This document shows positions 16,096 to 26,198 of a stretch of 64,000 nt of DNA, in pieces (position 1 is the first letter of the stretch; every line of letters starts with the position of its first letter). The position numbers were made by a program, and so were the translations under genes. The DNA comes from Lachnospiraceae bacterium AM93-12TA (lineage in GTDB: Bacteria; Bacillota; Clostridia; Lachnospirales; Lachnospiraceae). Location: assembly GCA_027698105.1 (NCBI GenBank), contig JAQERH010000012.1, forward strand, positions 1 to 64,000, given 5' to 3'. Below the pieces are notes generated by a model, which saw only the letters and a list, made by a program, of their open reading frames with translations, searched no databases and was not told the DNA's origin.

Positions 16096-17784
16096 CTATT
16101 TTCCTTCAATCATCAGATCAATCTCGTCAAAGGCATCCTCAATGGGCTTTCCTGCCGGAACCATCGGAAATACCTTGTCATCGCAGCCAATCTGGCAGTC
16201 AATAACAACCGGAATATTTAACTCCACTGCTTCTTTAAATACCCGTTCAAACTCATCCTTCTCTGTTACCCGGTAGGCCTTTGCCCCCAGTCCCTCCGCC
16301 ACTTTGACGAAGTCTACCTGGTCATCCAGCACAGTCTGGGAATAACGCTTTCCATAGAACAGGTTCTGCCACTGGCGCACCATACCCAGCACATGATTAT
16401 TAAATACAACCTGGATAATCGGAATATTATATCTGGCTGCCGTAGCTATCTCATTCATATTCATGCGGAAGCATCCGTCCCCGGCAATGTTTACCACTGT
16501 CTTATCTTTGCAGCCCATCTTGGCGCCGATACAGGCTCCCAGGCCATAGCCCATGGTTCCCAGACCGCCGGAGGACAGGAAGGTTCTGGGCTTCTTATAT
16601 TTATAATACTGAGCCGCCCACATCTGATGCTGTCCTACATCTGTCGTAATGATGGCTTCCCCGTCAGTCAGCTCATAGATTTTTTCCATGATATACGGGC
16701 CAGTCAGCTGCTCTTTATTGTAGCGCAGCGGATACATATCCCGCATTCTGTCAATATGGGCAATCCACTCTTCATGGTTCATCGGGTCAAGCCTTGCATT
16801 GAGCCTTCTTAAAATCACCTTCAGATCGCCAATCACACTGGCTGTTGTATGGATGTTTTTATTGATCTCCGCCGGATCCACATCCAGCTGGAGAATCTTG
16901 GCGTTCTTGGCAAACCGTGAGGAATCTCCCACCACACGGTCGCTGAATCTGGCGCCTGCCACAATCAGAAGATCGCACTCCGCCACTCCGAAATTGGAGG
17001 TCTTCGTGCCATGCATTCCAATCATACCGGTATAAAGCTCATCGGTTCCGTCAAAGGCTCCCTTTCCCATTAAGCTGTCAGCTACAGGGGCCTGAATCTT
17101 ATGGGCAAATGCCTTAAGCTCCTCAGAGGCATTGGCTGCCACAGCTCCTCCGCCTACAAAGATGAAAGGCTTCTGGGAAGCGTGAATCAGGGACAGAGCC
17201 TGCTCCATATCCTCCTCTGTAATCGTGTCGGACTGAGGCTTCACTGGCTCTGGCTGCTTATACTCGTAATCGCACTCTGCTGCCGTCACATCCTTTGTGA
17301 TATCCACCAGAACAGGACCCGGACGGCCGCTTCCGGCAATCCGAAAGGCTCTTCGGATCACATCAGCCAGCTTCGTCACATCCTTTACAATAAAATTGTA
17401 TTTCGTGATAGGCATAGTTACGCCTAAAATATCAATTTCCTGAAAACTGTCCTTTCCCAACAGGTTCACGCCTACGTTGCAGGTAATGGCTACCACTGGA
17501 ATCGAATCCATGTAGGCAGTGGCAATTCCTGTTACCAGGTTTGTAGCTCCCGGACCGGAAGTGGCCAGGCATACGCCTACCTTTCCGGTAGCTCTGGCAT
17601 ATCCGTCCGCTGCGTGGGAAGCTCCCTGCTCATGGGAGGTAAGTATATGTGTAATCTCATCCTGGTGCTTGTAAAGGGCGTCGTAAATGTTCAGAATTGA
17701 ACCTCCCGGATAGCCAAATACTGTGTCTACCCCCTGCTCCTTCAGGCACTCGATGACTATTTCTGCTCCATTTAATCGTTTCAT
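16096..17784 (-). CDS. ilvB: acetolactate synthase large subunit (562 aa)
   Basis: Thiamine-diphosphate enzyme joining pyruvate units to acetolactate, first common step of valine and leucine synthesis. Visible are the N-terminal catalytic Glu region (TSHEQGASHAADGYARATGK), the FAD-binding middle domain and the C-terminal ThDP motif GDGCFRMNMNEIATA(ARYNIP) with the expected GDG...N pattern. Length is normal. Follows ilvD by 63 bases. No small regulatory subunit (ilvN/ilvH) gene is found near it, so either the subunit is elsewhere or this enzyme works alone. Confidence 0.95.
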   Translation of the reverse strand: MKRLNGAEIVIECLKEQGVDTVFGYPGGSILNIYDALYKHQDEITHILTSHEQGASHAADGYARATGKVGVCLATSGPGATNLVTGIATAYMDSIPVVAITCNVGVNLLGKDSFQEIDILGVTMPITKYNFIVKDVTKLADVIRRAFRIAGSGRPGPVLVDITKDVTAAECDYEYKQPEPVKPQSDTITEEDMEQALSLIHASQKPFIFVGGGAVAANASEELKAFAHKIQAPVADSLMGKGAFDGTDELYTGMIGMHGTKTSNFGVAECDLLIVAGARFSDRVVGDSSRFAKNAKILQLDVDPAEINKNIHTTASVIGDLKVILRRLNARLDPMNHEEWIAHIDRMRDMYPLRYNKEQLTGPYIMEKIYELTDGEAIITTDVGQHQMWAAQYYKYKKPRTFLSSGGLGTMGYGLGACIGAKMGCKDKTVVNIAGDGCFRMNMNEIATAARYNIPIIQVVFNNHVLGMVRQWQNLFYGKRYSQTVLDDQVDFVKVAEGLGAKAYRVTEKDEFERVFKEAVELNIPVVIDCQIGCDDKVFPMVPAGKPIEDAFDEIDLMIEGK

Positions 17785-17847
17785 CTGCGCTCCTCGCTTT
17801 GCCTTACTTTTTCTGCCTGATATTCCGGCTTTCTTTTAAACTGATCA

Positions 17848-19530
17848 TTAATCCTGAGACTTTCCCGGAATCTCCAGGACAGCTCCTCTGTTGCCGCTGG
17901 TTACCATGGATGCGTAACGGGCCAGGTATCCTGTGGTTACCTTCGGCTCTCTCGGCTGCCATTTTGCCCGTCTTGCTGCCAGCTCCTCATCTGATACCAG
18001 CACATTTAAGGAATGATTGTTAATGTCAATGGAAATCATATCGCCTTCCTCTACCAGAGCAATCGGTCCTCCCACTGCCGCCTCCGGAGATACGTGTCCA
18101 ATGGAAGCACCTCTGGAAGCTCCGGAGAACCGTCCGTCTGTAATCAGGGCAACGCTTTCTCCCAGTCCCATGCCTGCGATAGCTGAAGTCGGATTCAGCA
18201 TCTCTCTCATACCAGGTCCGCCCTTCGGTCCCTCATAGCGGATAATAACCACATCGCCGGAAACGATCTTTCCGCCCTTGATCGCCACGATAGCATCCTC
18301 CTCGCAGTCAAAGACTCTGGCCGGTCCCTCGTGCTTTAACATCTCCGGGGCAACGGCTGATCTCTTTACAACAGCTGTGTCAGGGGCCAGGTTTCCGCGA
18401 AGCACTGCAATGCCGCCTGTAGCGCTGTATGGATTCTCAATGGGACGGATCAGCTCTGGATTGCGGTTGACACAGCCCTCGATGTTCTCTCCCACGGTCT
18501 TTCCTGTGACAGTCATGCAGTCCAGATTCAGAAGATCCTTCTTGGACAGCTCATTCATCACTGCGTAAACGCCGCCTGCCTCATTTAACTCTTCAATATA
18601 AGTCGGGCCAGCCGGAGCCAGATGACAGAGATTCGGAGTCTTGGCACTGATTTCATTGACCAGATCCATATTCAGGTCCACACCTGCCTCATGGGCGATG
18701 GCCGGAAGATGGAGCATGCTGTTAGTAGAACAGCCCAGGGCCATGTCTACAGTCAGTGCATTTAAGAAGGCTTTCTCCGTCATAATATCGCGCGGACGGA
18801 TATTCTTCTCATACATCTCCATAACCTTCATGCCGGCGTGCTTGGCCAGCTTGATTCTCTCGGAGTAGACTGCTGGAATCGTGCCGTTTCCACGCAGACC
18901 CATGCCCAGGGCCTCTGTCAGACAGTTCATGCTGTTAGCTGTGTACATACCAGAGCAGGAACCGCAGGTCGGGCAGACCTTATTCTCGTACTCGGTCAGC
19001 TCCTCCTCTGTAATCGTTCCGGCCGCATAGGCGCCTACTGCTTCAAACATACTGGAAAGGCTTCTCTTTCTGCCGCCCACATGGCCGGCCAGCATGGGAC
19101 CGCCGCTGACAAATACAGTGGGAACATTGACTCTGGCTGCTGCCATGAGAAGTCCCGGCACATTTTTGTCGCAGTTTGGAACCATGACAAGGGCGTCAAA
19201 CTGGTGAGCCAGAGCCATACACTCGGTAGAATCAGCAATCAGATCTCTCGTTACCAGAGAATATTTCATTCCTACATGGCCCATGGCAATTCCGTCGCAG
19301 ACTGCAATGGCCGGAAATACTACTGGAGTTCCTCCTGCCATGGCTACGCCCAGCTTAACAGCCTCCACAATTTTGTCCAGATTCATATGTCCCGGCACAA
19401 TCTCATTGTAGGAGCTGACAATACCTACCATAGGCTTTCTCATCTCCTCCGGCGTCATGCCGAGGGCATTTAACAGGGATCTATGAGGAGCCGCCTGGGG
19501 CCCCTTTCTTACTGCATCACTTTTCATCAT
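17848..19530 (-). CDS. ilvD: dihydroxy-acid dehydratase (560 aa)
   Basis: Iron-sulfur dehydratase making 2-keto acids for isoleucine and valine. Characteristic segments are [15 protein letters not shown] (cluster Cys), [38 protein letters not shown] (second Cys ligand) and [20 protein letters not shown] near the C-terminus. The frame runs up to 19560, but the ATG pair at 19530/19527 has an AGGAAG site and begins the family N-terminus. It lies between leuB and ilvB in the same direction; a hairpin upstream (19638-19670) may lower read-through from leuB. Confidence 0.95.
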   Translation of the reverse strand: MMKSDAVRKGPQAAPHRSLLNALGMTPEEMRKPMVGIVSSYNEIVPGHMNLDKIVEAVKLGVAMAGGTPVVFPAIAVCDGIAMGHVGMKYSLVTRDLIADSTECMALAHQFDALVMVPNCDKNVPGLLMAAARVNVPTVFVSGGPMLAGHVGGRKRSLSSMFEAVGAYAAGTITEEELTEYENKVCPTCGSCSGMYTANSMNCLTEALGMGLRGNGTIPAVYSERIKLAKHAGMKVMEMYEKNIRPRDIMTEKAFLNALTVDMALGCSTNSMLHLPAIAHEAGVDLNMDLVNEISAKTPNLCHLAPAGPTYIEELNEAGGVYAVMNELSKKDLLNLDCMTVTGKTVGENIEGCVNRNPELIRPIENPYSATGGIAVLRGNLAPDTAVVKRSAVAPEMLKHEGPARVFDCEEDAIVAIKGGKIVSGDVVIIRYEGPKGGPGMREMLNPTSAIAGMGLGESVALITDGRFSGASRGASIGHVSPEAAVGGPIALVEEGDMISIDINNHSLNVLVSDEELAARRAKWQPREPKVTTGYLARYASMVTSGNRGAVLEIPGKSQD

Positions 19531-19637
19531 CAATTCTCTTCCTTTCCCTTTCCAGGCCATCCTTTTCTGCTGCTTCTGACTCTCAGGACAGATACAGCAG
19601 ACAGGAAGGCCTGTCTGATATCTAATCTATGGAAAAC

Positions 19638-19670
19638 GCTGCCGGAAGGCTCTCAGGCCTCCCTGGCAGC
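19638..19670 (-). terminator. hairpin between leuB and ilvD
   Basis: Arms GCTGCCGGAAGGC and GCCTCCCTGGCAGC, followed on the minus strand by GTTTTCC. It is probably a partial terminator or processing site after leuB. A second stem (CAGACAGG/CCTGTCTG, 19598-19617) lies between it and ilvD. Confidence 0.55.
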
Positions 19671-19703
19671 TTTATCATCCTGTTAACAATTGGTTCGCTA
19701 TCT

Positions 19704-20789
19704 TTATTTAATGCGCTCGCAAATCAGGCGTCCCATCTCTTCTGTACCCACCTGCGTACATCCTTCTGCCATAATATCAGACGTTCTGAATCCTTCCGTC
19801 AGCACCTGCTGAACGGCCGTCTCCACGGCCATAGCCTCCTGATCCAGATCAAAGGAATAGCGGAGCATCATGGCAGCAGAGAGAATGGTAGCAATTGGGT
19901 TTGCAATCCCCTTTCCTGCAATATCCGGTGCAGAACCATGACTTGGCTCATACAATCCGAATTTACTCTCATTCATGCTGGCAGAGGAAAGCATTCCAAT
20001 AGATCCGGTGATCATGCTGGCCTCATCTGATAAAATATCTCCGAACATATTTTCCGTGAGAATCACATCGAACTGTCCAGGATTCATCACCAGCTGCATA
20101 GCGCAGTTATCTACCAGCATATGGGTCAGGGTCACCTCAGGATAATCTGCGGCAACCTCCTCCACCACCTTTCTCCACAGTCTGGAGGAATCCAGCACAT
20201 TAGCCTTATCCACGCTGGTCACATGTTTTTTTCTCTTCATGGCGATATCGAAAGCCTTCACTGCGATTCTTCGAATCTCATTTTCATTGTAAGTGAGGGT
20301 GTCCACAGCTGTCGTCACTCCGTCCACTTCCTTTGTATAGCGTTCTCCAAAATACAGACCGCCAGTCAGTTCCCGCATAATCACCATATCAAAACCGCCT
20401 CCGATGATCTCTTTCTTTAAGGGACAGGCATCGGAAAGTTCCTTGTAGAGGTAAGCCGGACGGATATTGGCAAACAGGCCCAGTCCCTTTCTGATGGCCA
20501 GCAGTCCGGCCTCAGGCCTCAGGTTCGGCGCCACGTCATACCATCTGGAGTTTCCCACATTTCCGCCCACTGCTCCGAGCAGGACAGAATCACTGTTTCT
20601 CGCCGTCTCCAGAGCTTCCTCTGTCAAGGGGACGCCGTACGTATCGATGGAAATGCCACCCATCAAAACCTCTGTATACTGAAATTTATGTCCGTAGGCC
20701 TCTCCGACTCGGTCCAGCACCTTACATGCCTCCCTGACAATCTCCGGCCCGATTCCATCTCCCGGAATCACTGCAATCCTGTAATCCAT
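19704..20789 (-). CDS. leuB: 3-isopropylmalate dehydrogenase (361 aa)
   Basis: NAD-dependent oxidative decarboxylase of leucine synthesis. Signatures are the N-terminal [13 protein letters not shown], the Arg set ([23 protein letters not shown]), the catalytic Lys region ([20 protein letters not shown]) and the metal/NAD site ([31 protein letters not shown]). Full length. GGAGG precedes the ATG. It heads the minus-strand run leuB-ilvD-ilvB-serC-serA. leuA, leuC, leuD and ilvC are absent from this window, so the branched-chain pathway is scattered. Confidence 0.96.
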   Translation of the reverse strand: MDYRIAVIPGDGIGPEIVREACKVLDRVGEAYGHKFQYTEVLMGGISIDTYGVPLTEEALETARNSDSVLLGAVGGNVGNSRWYDVAPNLRPEAGLLAIRKGLGLFANIRPAYLYKELSDACPLKKEIIGGGFDMVIMRELTGGLYFGERYTKEVDGVTTAVDTLTYNENEIRRIAVKAFDIAMKRKKHVTSVDKANVLDSSRLWRKVVEEVAADYPEVTLTHMLVDNCAMQLVMNPGQFDVILTENMFGDILSDEASMITGSIGMLSSASMNESKFGLYEPSHGSAPDIAGKGIANPIATILSAAMMLRYSFDLDQEAMAVETAVQQVLTEGFRTSDIMAEGCTQVGTEEMGRLICERIK

Positions 20790-20823
20790 CCTGTCTCACT
20801 CCTCCGCATTTCAGTTTCTTTCC

Positions 20824-20852
20824 ATCATATCCTATTTGTCAGTATTTTTCAA
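20824..20852 (-). promoter_or_regulatory. leuB promoter
   Basis: Minus-strand TTGAAA (20847-20852) and TATGAT (20824-20829) with a 17-base spacer. The leader is only about 25-30 bases, too short for a T-box, so control is more likely through the two upstream inverted repeats. Confidence 0.72.
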
Positions 20853-21014
20853 CTGCACGTCCGGGATTTACAGGAAATCTTCTATATAAATTTGGAATTT
20901 TTTGTATAACCGCAGGTTATCGAAATTTCTGTCTCATATCTGTTGAGACATTGTCTCACTAGCAAGTTTTACGTTCCTGGGAAACAAGTCCTCTTTAGAG
21001 CCGCGGTTTCCGGA

Positions 21015-21126
21015 GCATTTTTTATGACATAGGACGCAATTTCCTATGTCATAAAAAAATGCCTGCCCCAGAATTCTCATTCTGGAACAGGCTCTCCTTC
21101 CCAGGCAGCGCGGCTGCGCCGCCTGG
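21015..21126 (-). terminator. stacked hairpins downstream of yajC
   Basis: Read on the minus strand: a CCAGGC/GCCTGG stem (21101-21126), then GCCTG..CCAGAAT/ATTCTGG..CAGGC (21061-21092) followed by seven T, which is a good intrinsic terminator. That T-run is itself the start of a third, nearly perfect 19-20-base hairpin (21015-21062, arms rich in ATGACATAGGA). The third hairpin carries T-runs on both strands. Confidence 0.8.
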
Positions 21127-21147
21127 ATCCCTCTAACGGTTCAAAGA

Positions 21148-21420
21148 CTACAGTTCCGGCTTTTCAACCTGAACAATGGCATCCTTGCGCATCGGAATAC
21201 GGCAGTTCTTGTTGCTGCCGAACTCAACGATTACTGTATCATCTGTCATGTCGATGATGACACCGTACATTCCGCTGGATGTTAAAACGCTGTCGCCGAT
21301 TGCCACGCTGGCTAAAAGCTCCTGCATTCTCTTTTTCTCTTTTTTCTGAGGTCTGATAGCGATAAAGTACATAAGTCCGATCAGGAATACAAAGTACACT
21401 ATCCATCCCATTGCGTTCAT
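21148..21420 (-). CDS. yajC: preprotein translocase accessory subunit YajC (90 aa)
   Basis: Small single-pass membrane protein. The N-terminal helix (about residues 4-20) is followed by RPQKKEKKRMQELL, the classic YajC basic segment, and GDSVLTSSGMYGVIIDMTDDTVIVEFG. It is an accessory of the SecDF-YajC part of the Sec machinery. Located 46 bases after tgt in a unit that also contains secDF, the usual tgt-yajC linkage. GGAGG precedes the ATG. It ends at the stacked hairpins 21015-21126. Confidence 0.93.
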   Translation of the reverse strand: MNAMGWIVYFVFLIGLMYFIAIRPQKKEKKRMQELLASVAIGDSVLTSSGMYGVIIDMTDDTVIVEFGSNKNCRIPMRKDAIVQVEKPEL

Positions 21421-21466
21421 GTGTTATTTCCTCCTTCATCCAGATTCGGCGCCTCGCCGCGAAATC

Positions 21467-22606
21467 TTAATTTTTTTCTCCCTCCGCCATGCGAGCCAGC
21501 TTCTCAGCCTTGTACTCTGCGTAGCGGTGATGTTCGATTGCGTCGCGAATCTCTTCCATCATTTTATTATAAAAATACAAATTATGCAAGACGCATAATC
21601 TCATACCGAGCATTTCTTTTGCCTTCATCAGATGGCGGATATAGGCTCTGCTGTAGGAACGGCAGGCCGGGCACTGGCATCCTTCCTCAATCGGTCTCGG
21701 ATCCAGCTCATACTTGGCGTTAAACATATTCAGCTTTCCATGGTTCGTATATACATGGCCATGGCGTCCGTTTCTGGACGGATAGACGCAGTCGAAGAAA
21801 TCCACGCCCCTGTCTACCGCCTCCAGGATATTGGCCGGTGTTCCCACACCCATCAGGTACGTCGGCTTTTCCTCCGGCAGATGGGGAACTACCTCATCGA
21901 GAATCCGGTACATCTCCTCGTGGCTCTCTCCTACCGCCAGACCGCCTACTGCATAGCCGTCTAAATCCAGCTTGCTGATCTCCTCTGCATGGGCAATCCG
22001 GATGTCCTCATAGACAGCTCCCTGGTTGATTCCAAAGAGGAGCTGCTCTTTGTTGACCGTATCAGGCAGGCTGTTTAACCGCTCCATCTCAGCCTTACAG
22101 CGCTTCAGCCATCTGGTGGTGCGCTCTACTGAGTTCTGAACGTACTCCCGGCTGGCCTTGCTGGGCGGACACTCATCAAAGGCCATGGCTATGGTGGATC
22201 CCAGATTGGACTGAATCTGCATGCTCTCCTCCGGCCCCATGAAAATTTTCCTGCCGTCAATATGGGAGTTAAAGTACACTCCCTCCTCCTTGATTTTTCT
22301 GAGTCCTGACAGGGAGAAAACCTGAAAGCCGCCGGAATCGGTCAGAATCGGCCGATCCCAGTGCATAAATTTGTGAAGTCCTCCAAACTGCTTAATCAGC
22401 TTGTCTCCTGTTCTCACGTGAAGGTGATAGGTATTGGAAAGCTCCACCTGGGTTCCTATGGTCTTCAAATCATCGGTGGAAACCGCTCCCTTAATGGCGG
22501 CTACGGTTCCCACATTCATAAAAACAGGTGTCTGGATGGTACCGTGAACTGTCTTCATCTCAGCTCGTTTGGCCCGTCCGTCCTTTGCCAGAATCTTATA
22601 TTCCAT
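21467..22606 (-). CDS. tgt: queuine/preQ1 tRNA-ribosyltransferase (379 aa)
   Basis: Bacterial tRNA-guanine transglycosylase exchanging G34 for preQ1 in GU(N)-anticodon tRNAs. Visible motifs: the DSGGFQVFSL segment with nucleophile-region Asp (about 90-99), GGLAVGE (about 230-236), DCVYPSRNGRHGH and the Zn site CQCPAC plus a downstream Cys/His set (LCVLHNLYFYN). Full length. It overlaps the end of secDF by 11 bases, so the two are coupled. Confidence 0.95.
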   Translation of the reverse strand: MEYKILAKDGRAKRAEMKTVHGTIQTPVFMNVGTVAAIKGAVSTDDLKTIGTQVELSNTYHLHVRTGDKLIKQFGGLHKFMHWDRPILTDSGGFQVFSLSGLRKIKEEGVYFNSHIDGRKIFMGPEESMQIQSNLGSTIAMAFDECPPSKASREYVQNSVERTTRWLKRCKAEMERLNSLPDTVNKEQLLFGINQGAVYEDIRIAHAEEISKLDLDGYAVGGLAVGESHEEMYRILDEVVPHLPEEKPTYLMGVGTPANILEAVDRGVDFFDCVYPSRNGRHGHVYTNHGKLNMFNAKYELDPRPIEEGCQCPACRSYSRAYIRHLMKAKEMLGMRLCVLHNLYFYNKMMEEIRDAIEHHRYAEYKAEKLARMAEGEKN

Positions 22607-24719
22607 TCTTTTCCTTTCTGCGGCTCATCTCATACCACATAGCGCCTGTCAGACAGACGGAGGAGTAGGTTCCGCATACAATACCTACCATTAACGGAAG
22701 GGCAAACTCGCGGATAGAGGAAACTCCCATAATGTAAAGCGCCAGAACCATAATAAAGGTAGTCAGAGAGGTGTTGATGCTTCGTGTGAAGGTCTGGGTA
22801 ATACTTAAATTTACAACCTCCTCCAGGCTCTGATCACGGCGTCTCTCCTTCATATTTTCTCTGATACGGTCAAAGATAACGATGGTAGCATTGATCGAGT
22901 ATCCTACAATCGTAAGCATGCAGGCGATGAACGTAGATCCAACGGACCACTTAAAGGCAGCATAGCAGGCCAGAACAACTAACACATCGTGAACTAATGC
23001 CAGCACAGAGCTTCCTGCAAACCGGATGTTCTTAAACCGAAGCCAGATGTAGAGCAGCATGCCGATTGTGGCAATAATAACGGCTGCCATGGCATCCCGC
23101 TTCATCTCCTGGCTGACTGCTCCGGAAATACTCTCTGCCGCAATTTTTCCTTCCTCTACGCCAAAGTTCTCCTGCATGGCCTTCTCGAAGGCCTGACGCT
23201 CCTCCACATTCAGAGTTCTCGTCTTAATGATGACCTCGTTTGTGCCTGTTACACGCTGGGTCTGAACGTCAGCGTCCTTTGTAATCTCCTCTACTAACGG
23301 AACTACCTCAGACTCAATGCGCTCCTGGCTCATCTCCTCATTGAAGGTTACGTTAGTGGAAGTACCGCCCTTAAACTCCATGCTGTAGTTTAAGATCTGG
23401 CCTGTAGAGGAGCGGTTCATTCCCATAAACACGAAGCCGGCTGCCACTGCTGCTGCTGAAAGCACAAAGCAGAACTTTCTGTACTTTAAGAACGGCTTCG
23501 GAGCTGTCTCTTTCTTAATTCCATAGAACTTAGGATTCTCAATGCCCAGAGAATACAGGGCATTTAAAGCAAATCTTGTCACAAACAGAGCTGTGAACAT
23601 AGAGAGCGCGATACCGATGGCCAGAGTAGAGGCAAAGCCCTTCACTGTACCGGATCCTCTCCAGAACAGAACTGCCGCTGCAATTAAGGTAGTCACATTT
23701 CCGTCCACAATAGCGGAAAGAGCTTTCTGGAAACCATTGTCAATGGCTGCCTTTACGGCCTTTCCAGCTCCGATCTCCTCCTTGATACGGGTGAAGATAA
23801 TAACATTGGCATCTACTGCCATACCGATAGACAGGATGATACCTGCTACTCCAGGAAGCGTCAGAGTCACCTCAAAGGACACTAAGAGAATCAGGATCAG
23901 TCCCACATAAAGGCTTAAAGCCAGCACTGCCGCAAGACCTGGAATCAGGTAAACAGCAATCATAAATACTGCTACAATGGCAAAGCCTACAGCTCCTGCC
24001 TTTAAGCTGGTTGTAATCGCTTTCTGTCCCAGCTTGGCTCCCACTACATTGGAGCGCAGCTCTTCCAGCTCCAGGGAAAGAGAACCGATTCGGATGGTAG
24101 CGGCCAGGTTCTCTGCCTCCTCGAAGTCTGACATTCCGTCAATGGTACACTGTCCTCCTGTGATGGCTTCTCTTACCACCGGAGCAGACACAATCTCATT
24201 GTCGTACACAATATAAATCGGGTTTCCCACATTATTGGTGGTGGCATCGGCGAAAGACTTGGTTCCCTCCTCTGTAAAAGTCAGGGAAACCACATATTCC
24301 TTGCCTGCATTGCCATCTATCATTCCGCCCTGGGCGGAAGCTACCTGATCACCTGTCAGAATGGTATTTCCCTGGGAATCCATAAATACCAGGGAGCCTG
24401 GCTTTCCAAGCTCTGTCAGAATCTCATTGGCGTCAGATTCGCCTGGAATGTCAATGTTAATGCGGTTGTCTCCCTCCTGGTAAACCTCCGCCTCCGTACT
24501 GTAGCCTTCTACTCTCTGCTGGAGCTTATAAATCGTATCGCTCATATCCTCAGCAGACGGATTTTCCTCTTTTGCCTGATACGTAATGCTGACTCCTCCG
24601 GCCAGGTCAAGTCCCAGCTTAATATCGTCCATATAGCTGTATCCGAAAAATCCGGCTACTGCGATCAGGACGAGAAGGAGGGCCAGGCGTATCGTGCCTT
24701 TGCCTTTACTGCTCTTCAT
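22596..24719 (-). CDS. secDF: fused protein translocase subunit SecDF (707 aa)
   Basis: SecD and SecF in one chain. The SecD part begins with a membrane helix (about 10-28) and the GLDLAGGVSITYQ motif, then the periplasmic domain and a membrane block with GVAGIILSIGMAVDANVIIFTRIKEE. The SecF part starts near residue 430 with a helix, an extracytoplasmic domain (YSMEFKGGTSTNV) and a second membrane block with TIVGYSINATIVIFDRIREN. It uses proton motive force to aid late secretion. It overlaps the scfB gene by 14 bases and tgt by 11 bases, forming a tightly packed operon. Confidence 0.95.
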   Translation of the reverse strand: MKSSKGKGTIRLALLLVLIAVAGFFGYSYMDDIKLGLDLAGGVSITYQAKEENPSAEDMSDTIYKLQQRVEGYSTEAEVYQEGDNRINIDIPGESDANEILTELGKPGSLVFMDSQGNTILTGDQVASAQGGMIDGNAGKEYVVSLTFTEEGTKSFADATTNNVGNPIYIVYDNEIVSAPVVREAITGGQCTIDGMSDFEEAENLAATIRIGSLSLELEELRSNVVGAKLGQKAITTSLKAGAVGFAIVAVFMIAVYLIPGLAAVLALSLYVGLILILLVSFEVTLTLPGVAGIILSIGMAVDANVIIFTRIKEEIGAGKAVKAAIDNGFQKALSAIVDGNVTTLIAAAVLFWRGSGTVKGFASTLAIGIALSMFTALFVTRFALNALYSLGIENPKFYGIKKETAPKPFLKYRKFCFVLSAAAVAAGFVFMGMNRSSTGQILNYSMEFKGGTSTNVTFNEEMSQERIESEVVPLVEEITKDADVQTQRVTGTNEVIIKTRTLNVEERQAFEKAMQENFGVEEGKIAAESISGAVSQEMKRDAMAAVIIATIGMLLYIWLRFKNIRFAGSSVLALVHDVLVVLACYAAFKWSVGSTFIACMLTIVGYSINATIVIFDRIRENMKERRRDQSLEEVVNLSITQTFTRSINTSLTTFIMVLALYIMGVSSIREFALPLMVGIVCGTYSSVCLTGAMWYEMSRRKEKNGI

Positions 24720-26133
24720 GTTCCTTCTCCTTTATCTCACTTTCATCGGCTAACGCCGCCTTTATCATAATCGAGCACTCGATGCGCTTTTTCTGCATCT
24801 CGCATCCAATATCATATGCGTCTGTAATGGATCCGTGGAAATTGTAGGAGTTCGCCGCGCAGCCGCCGCTGCAGTAAAATCTGGCGAAGCAGTCCCGGCA
24901 CTTATCCTTGGCGTAGACATTGCAGAGCTTGAATTCGTTACAGATCTCCGGATGAGTAATGCCCTCATCCACATTTCCCAGAAGGAATTTGTCAATTCCC
25001 ACAAACTGATGGCATGGGTAGAAATCACCCCACGGAGTAACCGCCAGATACTCAGTTCCTGAACCGCAGCCGGACAGACGCTTGGCTACGCAGGGACCCT
25101 GGTTTAAATCCAGCATAAAGTGGAAGAAGGTAAAGCCCTTTCCTTCCTTGTGACGCTTAATGTACTCCTTAGCCAGCTTGTCATACTCTTCCATAATCTT
25201 AGGAAGATCCTCCTCCCGAATAGAATAAGGCTCCTCCGGAGCTGCCACTACCGGCTCAATAGACATTTTTTCAAATCCCAGATCTGCAAAATGAAGCACG
25301 TCATCTGCAAAATCCAGGTTATTTCTGGTAAAGGTTCCGCGGACAAAGTAGTCCTTCTCCCCACGGGACTTGGCAAACTTCTGGAACTTCGGCACAATCA
25401 GGTCATAGCTTCCCTTGCCGTTTCTGAATGGACGCATCTTGTCGTTGACTTCCGGGCGTCCGTCCAGGCTCAGCACCACATTGCTCATCTCTTTATTGCA
25501 GAATTCCATAATCTCATCGTTTAACAGAACTCCGTTTGTGGTGAGGGTAAAGCGGAATTTCTTGTGATGAGGCTCCTCCAGGGAACGGCCGTAGGCCACC
25601 AGCTGCTTCACCACGTCCCAGTTCATCAGCGGCTCTCCGCCGAAGAAATCCACCTCCAGATTAATTCTGTTTCCAGAGTTGGCTACCAGGAAATCCAGCG
25701 CCTTTTTTCCCACCTCGTAGGTCATAAGGGCTCTTCTTCCGTGATATTCGCCCTCCTCGGCGAAACAGTAACGGCAGGCCAGATTGCAGTCGTGGGCAAT
25801 GTGGAGACAGAGAGCCTTCACAACAGTCTTTCTCTTTTTAAAATCAATCACATAGTCCTTATAAACGTCTGCTGTAAAGAGCTGTTCCATATCGATCAGC
25901 TCCTGAATATCGGAAAAGGCTTCCTCCATATCCTGTCTTGGATATTTTCCCTCTAATTTCCCGAATACATACTCTCTGGCATCATCCGGAACCGTCACCG
26001 GCTCTGCCAGGTTGTCGATCTTCTCAGAGAGAAGTCCTATCATATCATAAAGCATCGGATCAACTACATGGACAGATCCGCTGTTTACATCCATTACGAT
26101 GTAGTAGTCATTATTAATATACTGATGAATCAC
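24706..26133 (-). CDS. scfB: SCIFF peptide maturase, radical SAM thioether enzyme (475 aa)
   Basis: Radical SAM/SPASM protein that forms Cys-to-Thr thioether links in the SCIFF peptide. Residues about 1-90 form a peptide-recognition (RRE-like) region. The radical SAM cluster motif is CNLACRYC (about 117-124), with GGEP (VDFFGGEPLMNW) for SAM binding. The C-terminal SPASM region is Cys-rich (CGSGTEYLAVTPWGDFYPCHQF, then CRDCFARFYCSGGC) and binds auxiliary clusters. It starts at GTG with AGGAG seven bases upstream. It sits directly after the SCIFF precursor gene; the homologue studied is CteB of Clostridium thermocellum. Confidence 0.93.
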   Translation of the reverse strand: MIHQYINNDYYIVMDVNSGSVHVVDPMLYDMIGLLSEKIDNLAEPVTVPDDAREYVFGKLEGKYPRQDMEEAFSDIQELIDMEQLFTADVYKDYVIDFKKRKTVVKALCLHIAHDCNLACRYCFAEEGEYHGRRALMTYEVGKKALDFLVANSGNRINLEVDFFGGEPLMNWDVVKQLVAYGRSLEEPHHKKFRFTLTTNGVLLNDEIMEFCNKEMSNVVLSLDGRPEVNDKMRPFRNGKGSYDLIVPKFQKFAKSRGEKDYFVRGTFTRNNLDFADDVLHFADLGFEKMSIEPVVAAPEEPYSIREEDLPKIMEEYDKLAKEYIKRHKEGKGFTFFHFMLDLNQGPCVAKRLSGCGSGTEYLAVTPWGDFYPCHQFVGIDKFLLGNVDEGITHPEICNEFKLCNVYAKDKCRDCFARFYCSGGCAANSYNFHGSITDAYDIGCEMQKKRIECSIMIKAALADESEIKEKEHEEQ

Positions 26134-26198
26134 AGTTTTACTCCTTATCTAACGTTGTGCAGTCCATATTCCCTTACGCTTCCTTATACAATGGTAAA

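Larger units (their letters stand above)
20790..21147. other. leuB regulatory region and yajC downstream hairpins
   Basis: No gene is seen in these 358 bases. They contain the leuB promoter (20824-20852), two perfect inverted repeats upstream of it (ATAACC-N3-GGTTAT at 20906-20920; TGAGACA-N1-TGTCTCA at 20944-20958), and three consecutive hairpins ending the yajC transcript (21015-21126). The ATAAC-type repeat resembles LysR-type sites, but no LysR gene is in the window. Confidence 0.6.

Noticed and set aside
20790..20850. T-box leader before leuB
   Set aside because: The promoter is so close to the start codon that no T-box stem I, antiterminator or terminator can fit.
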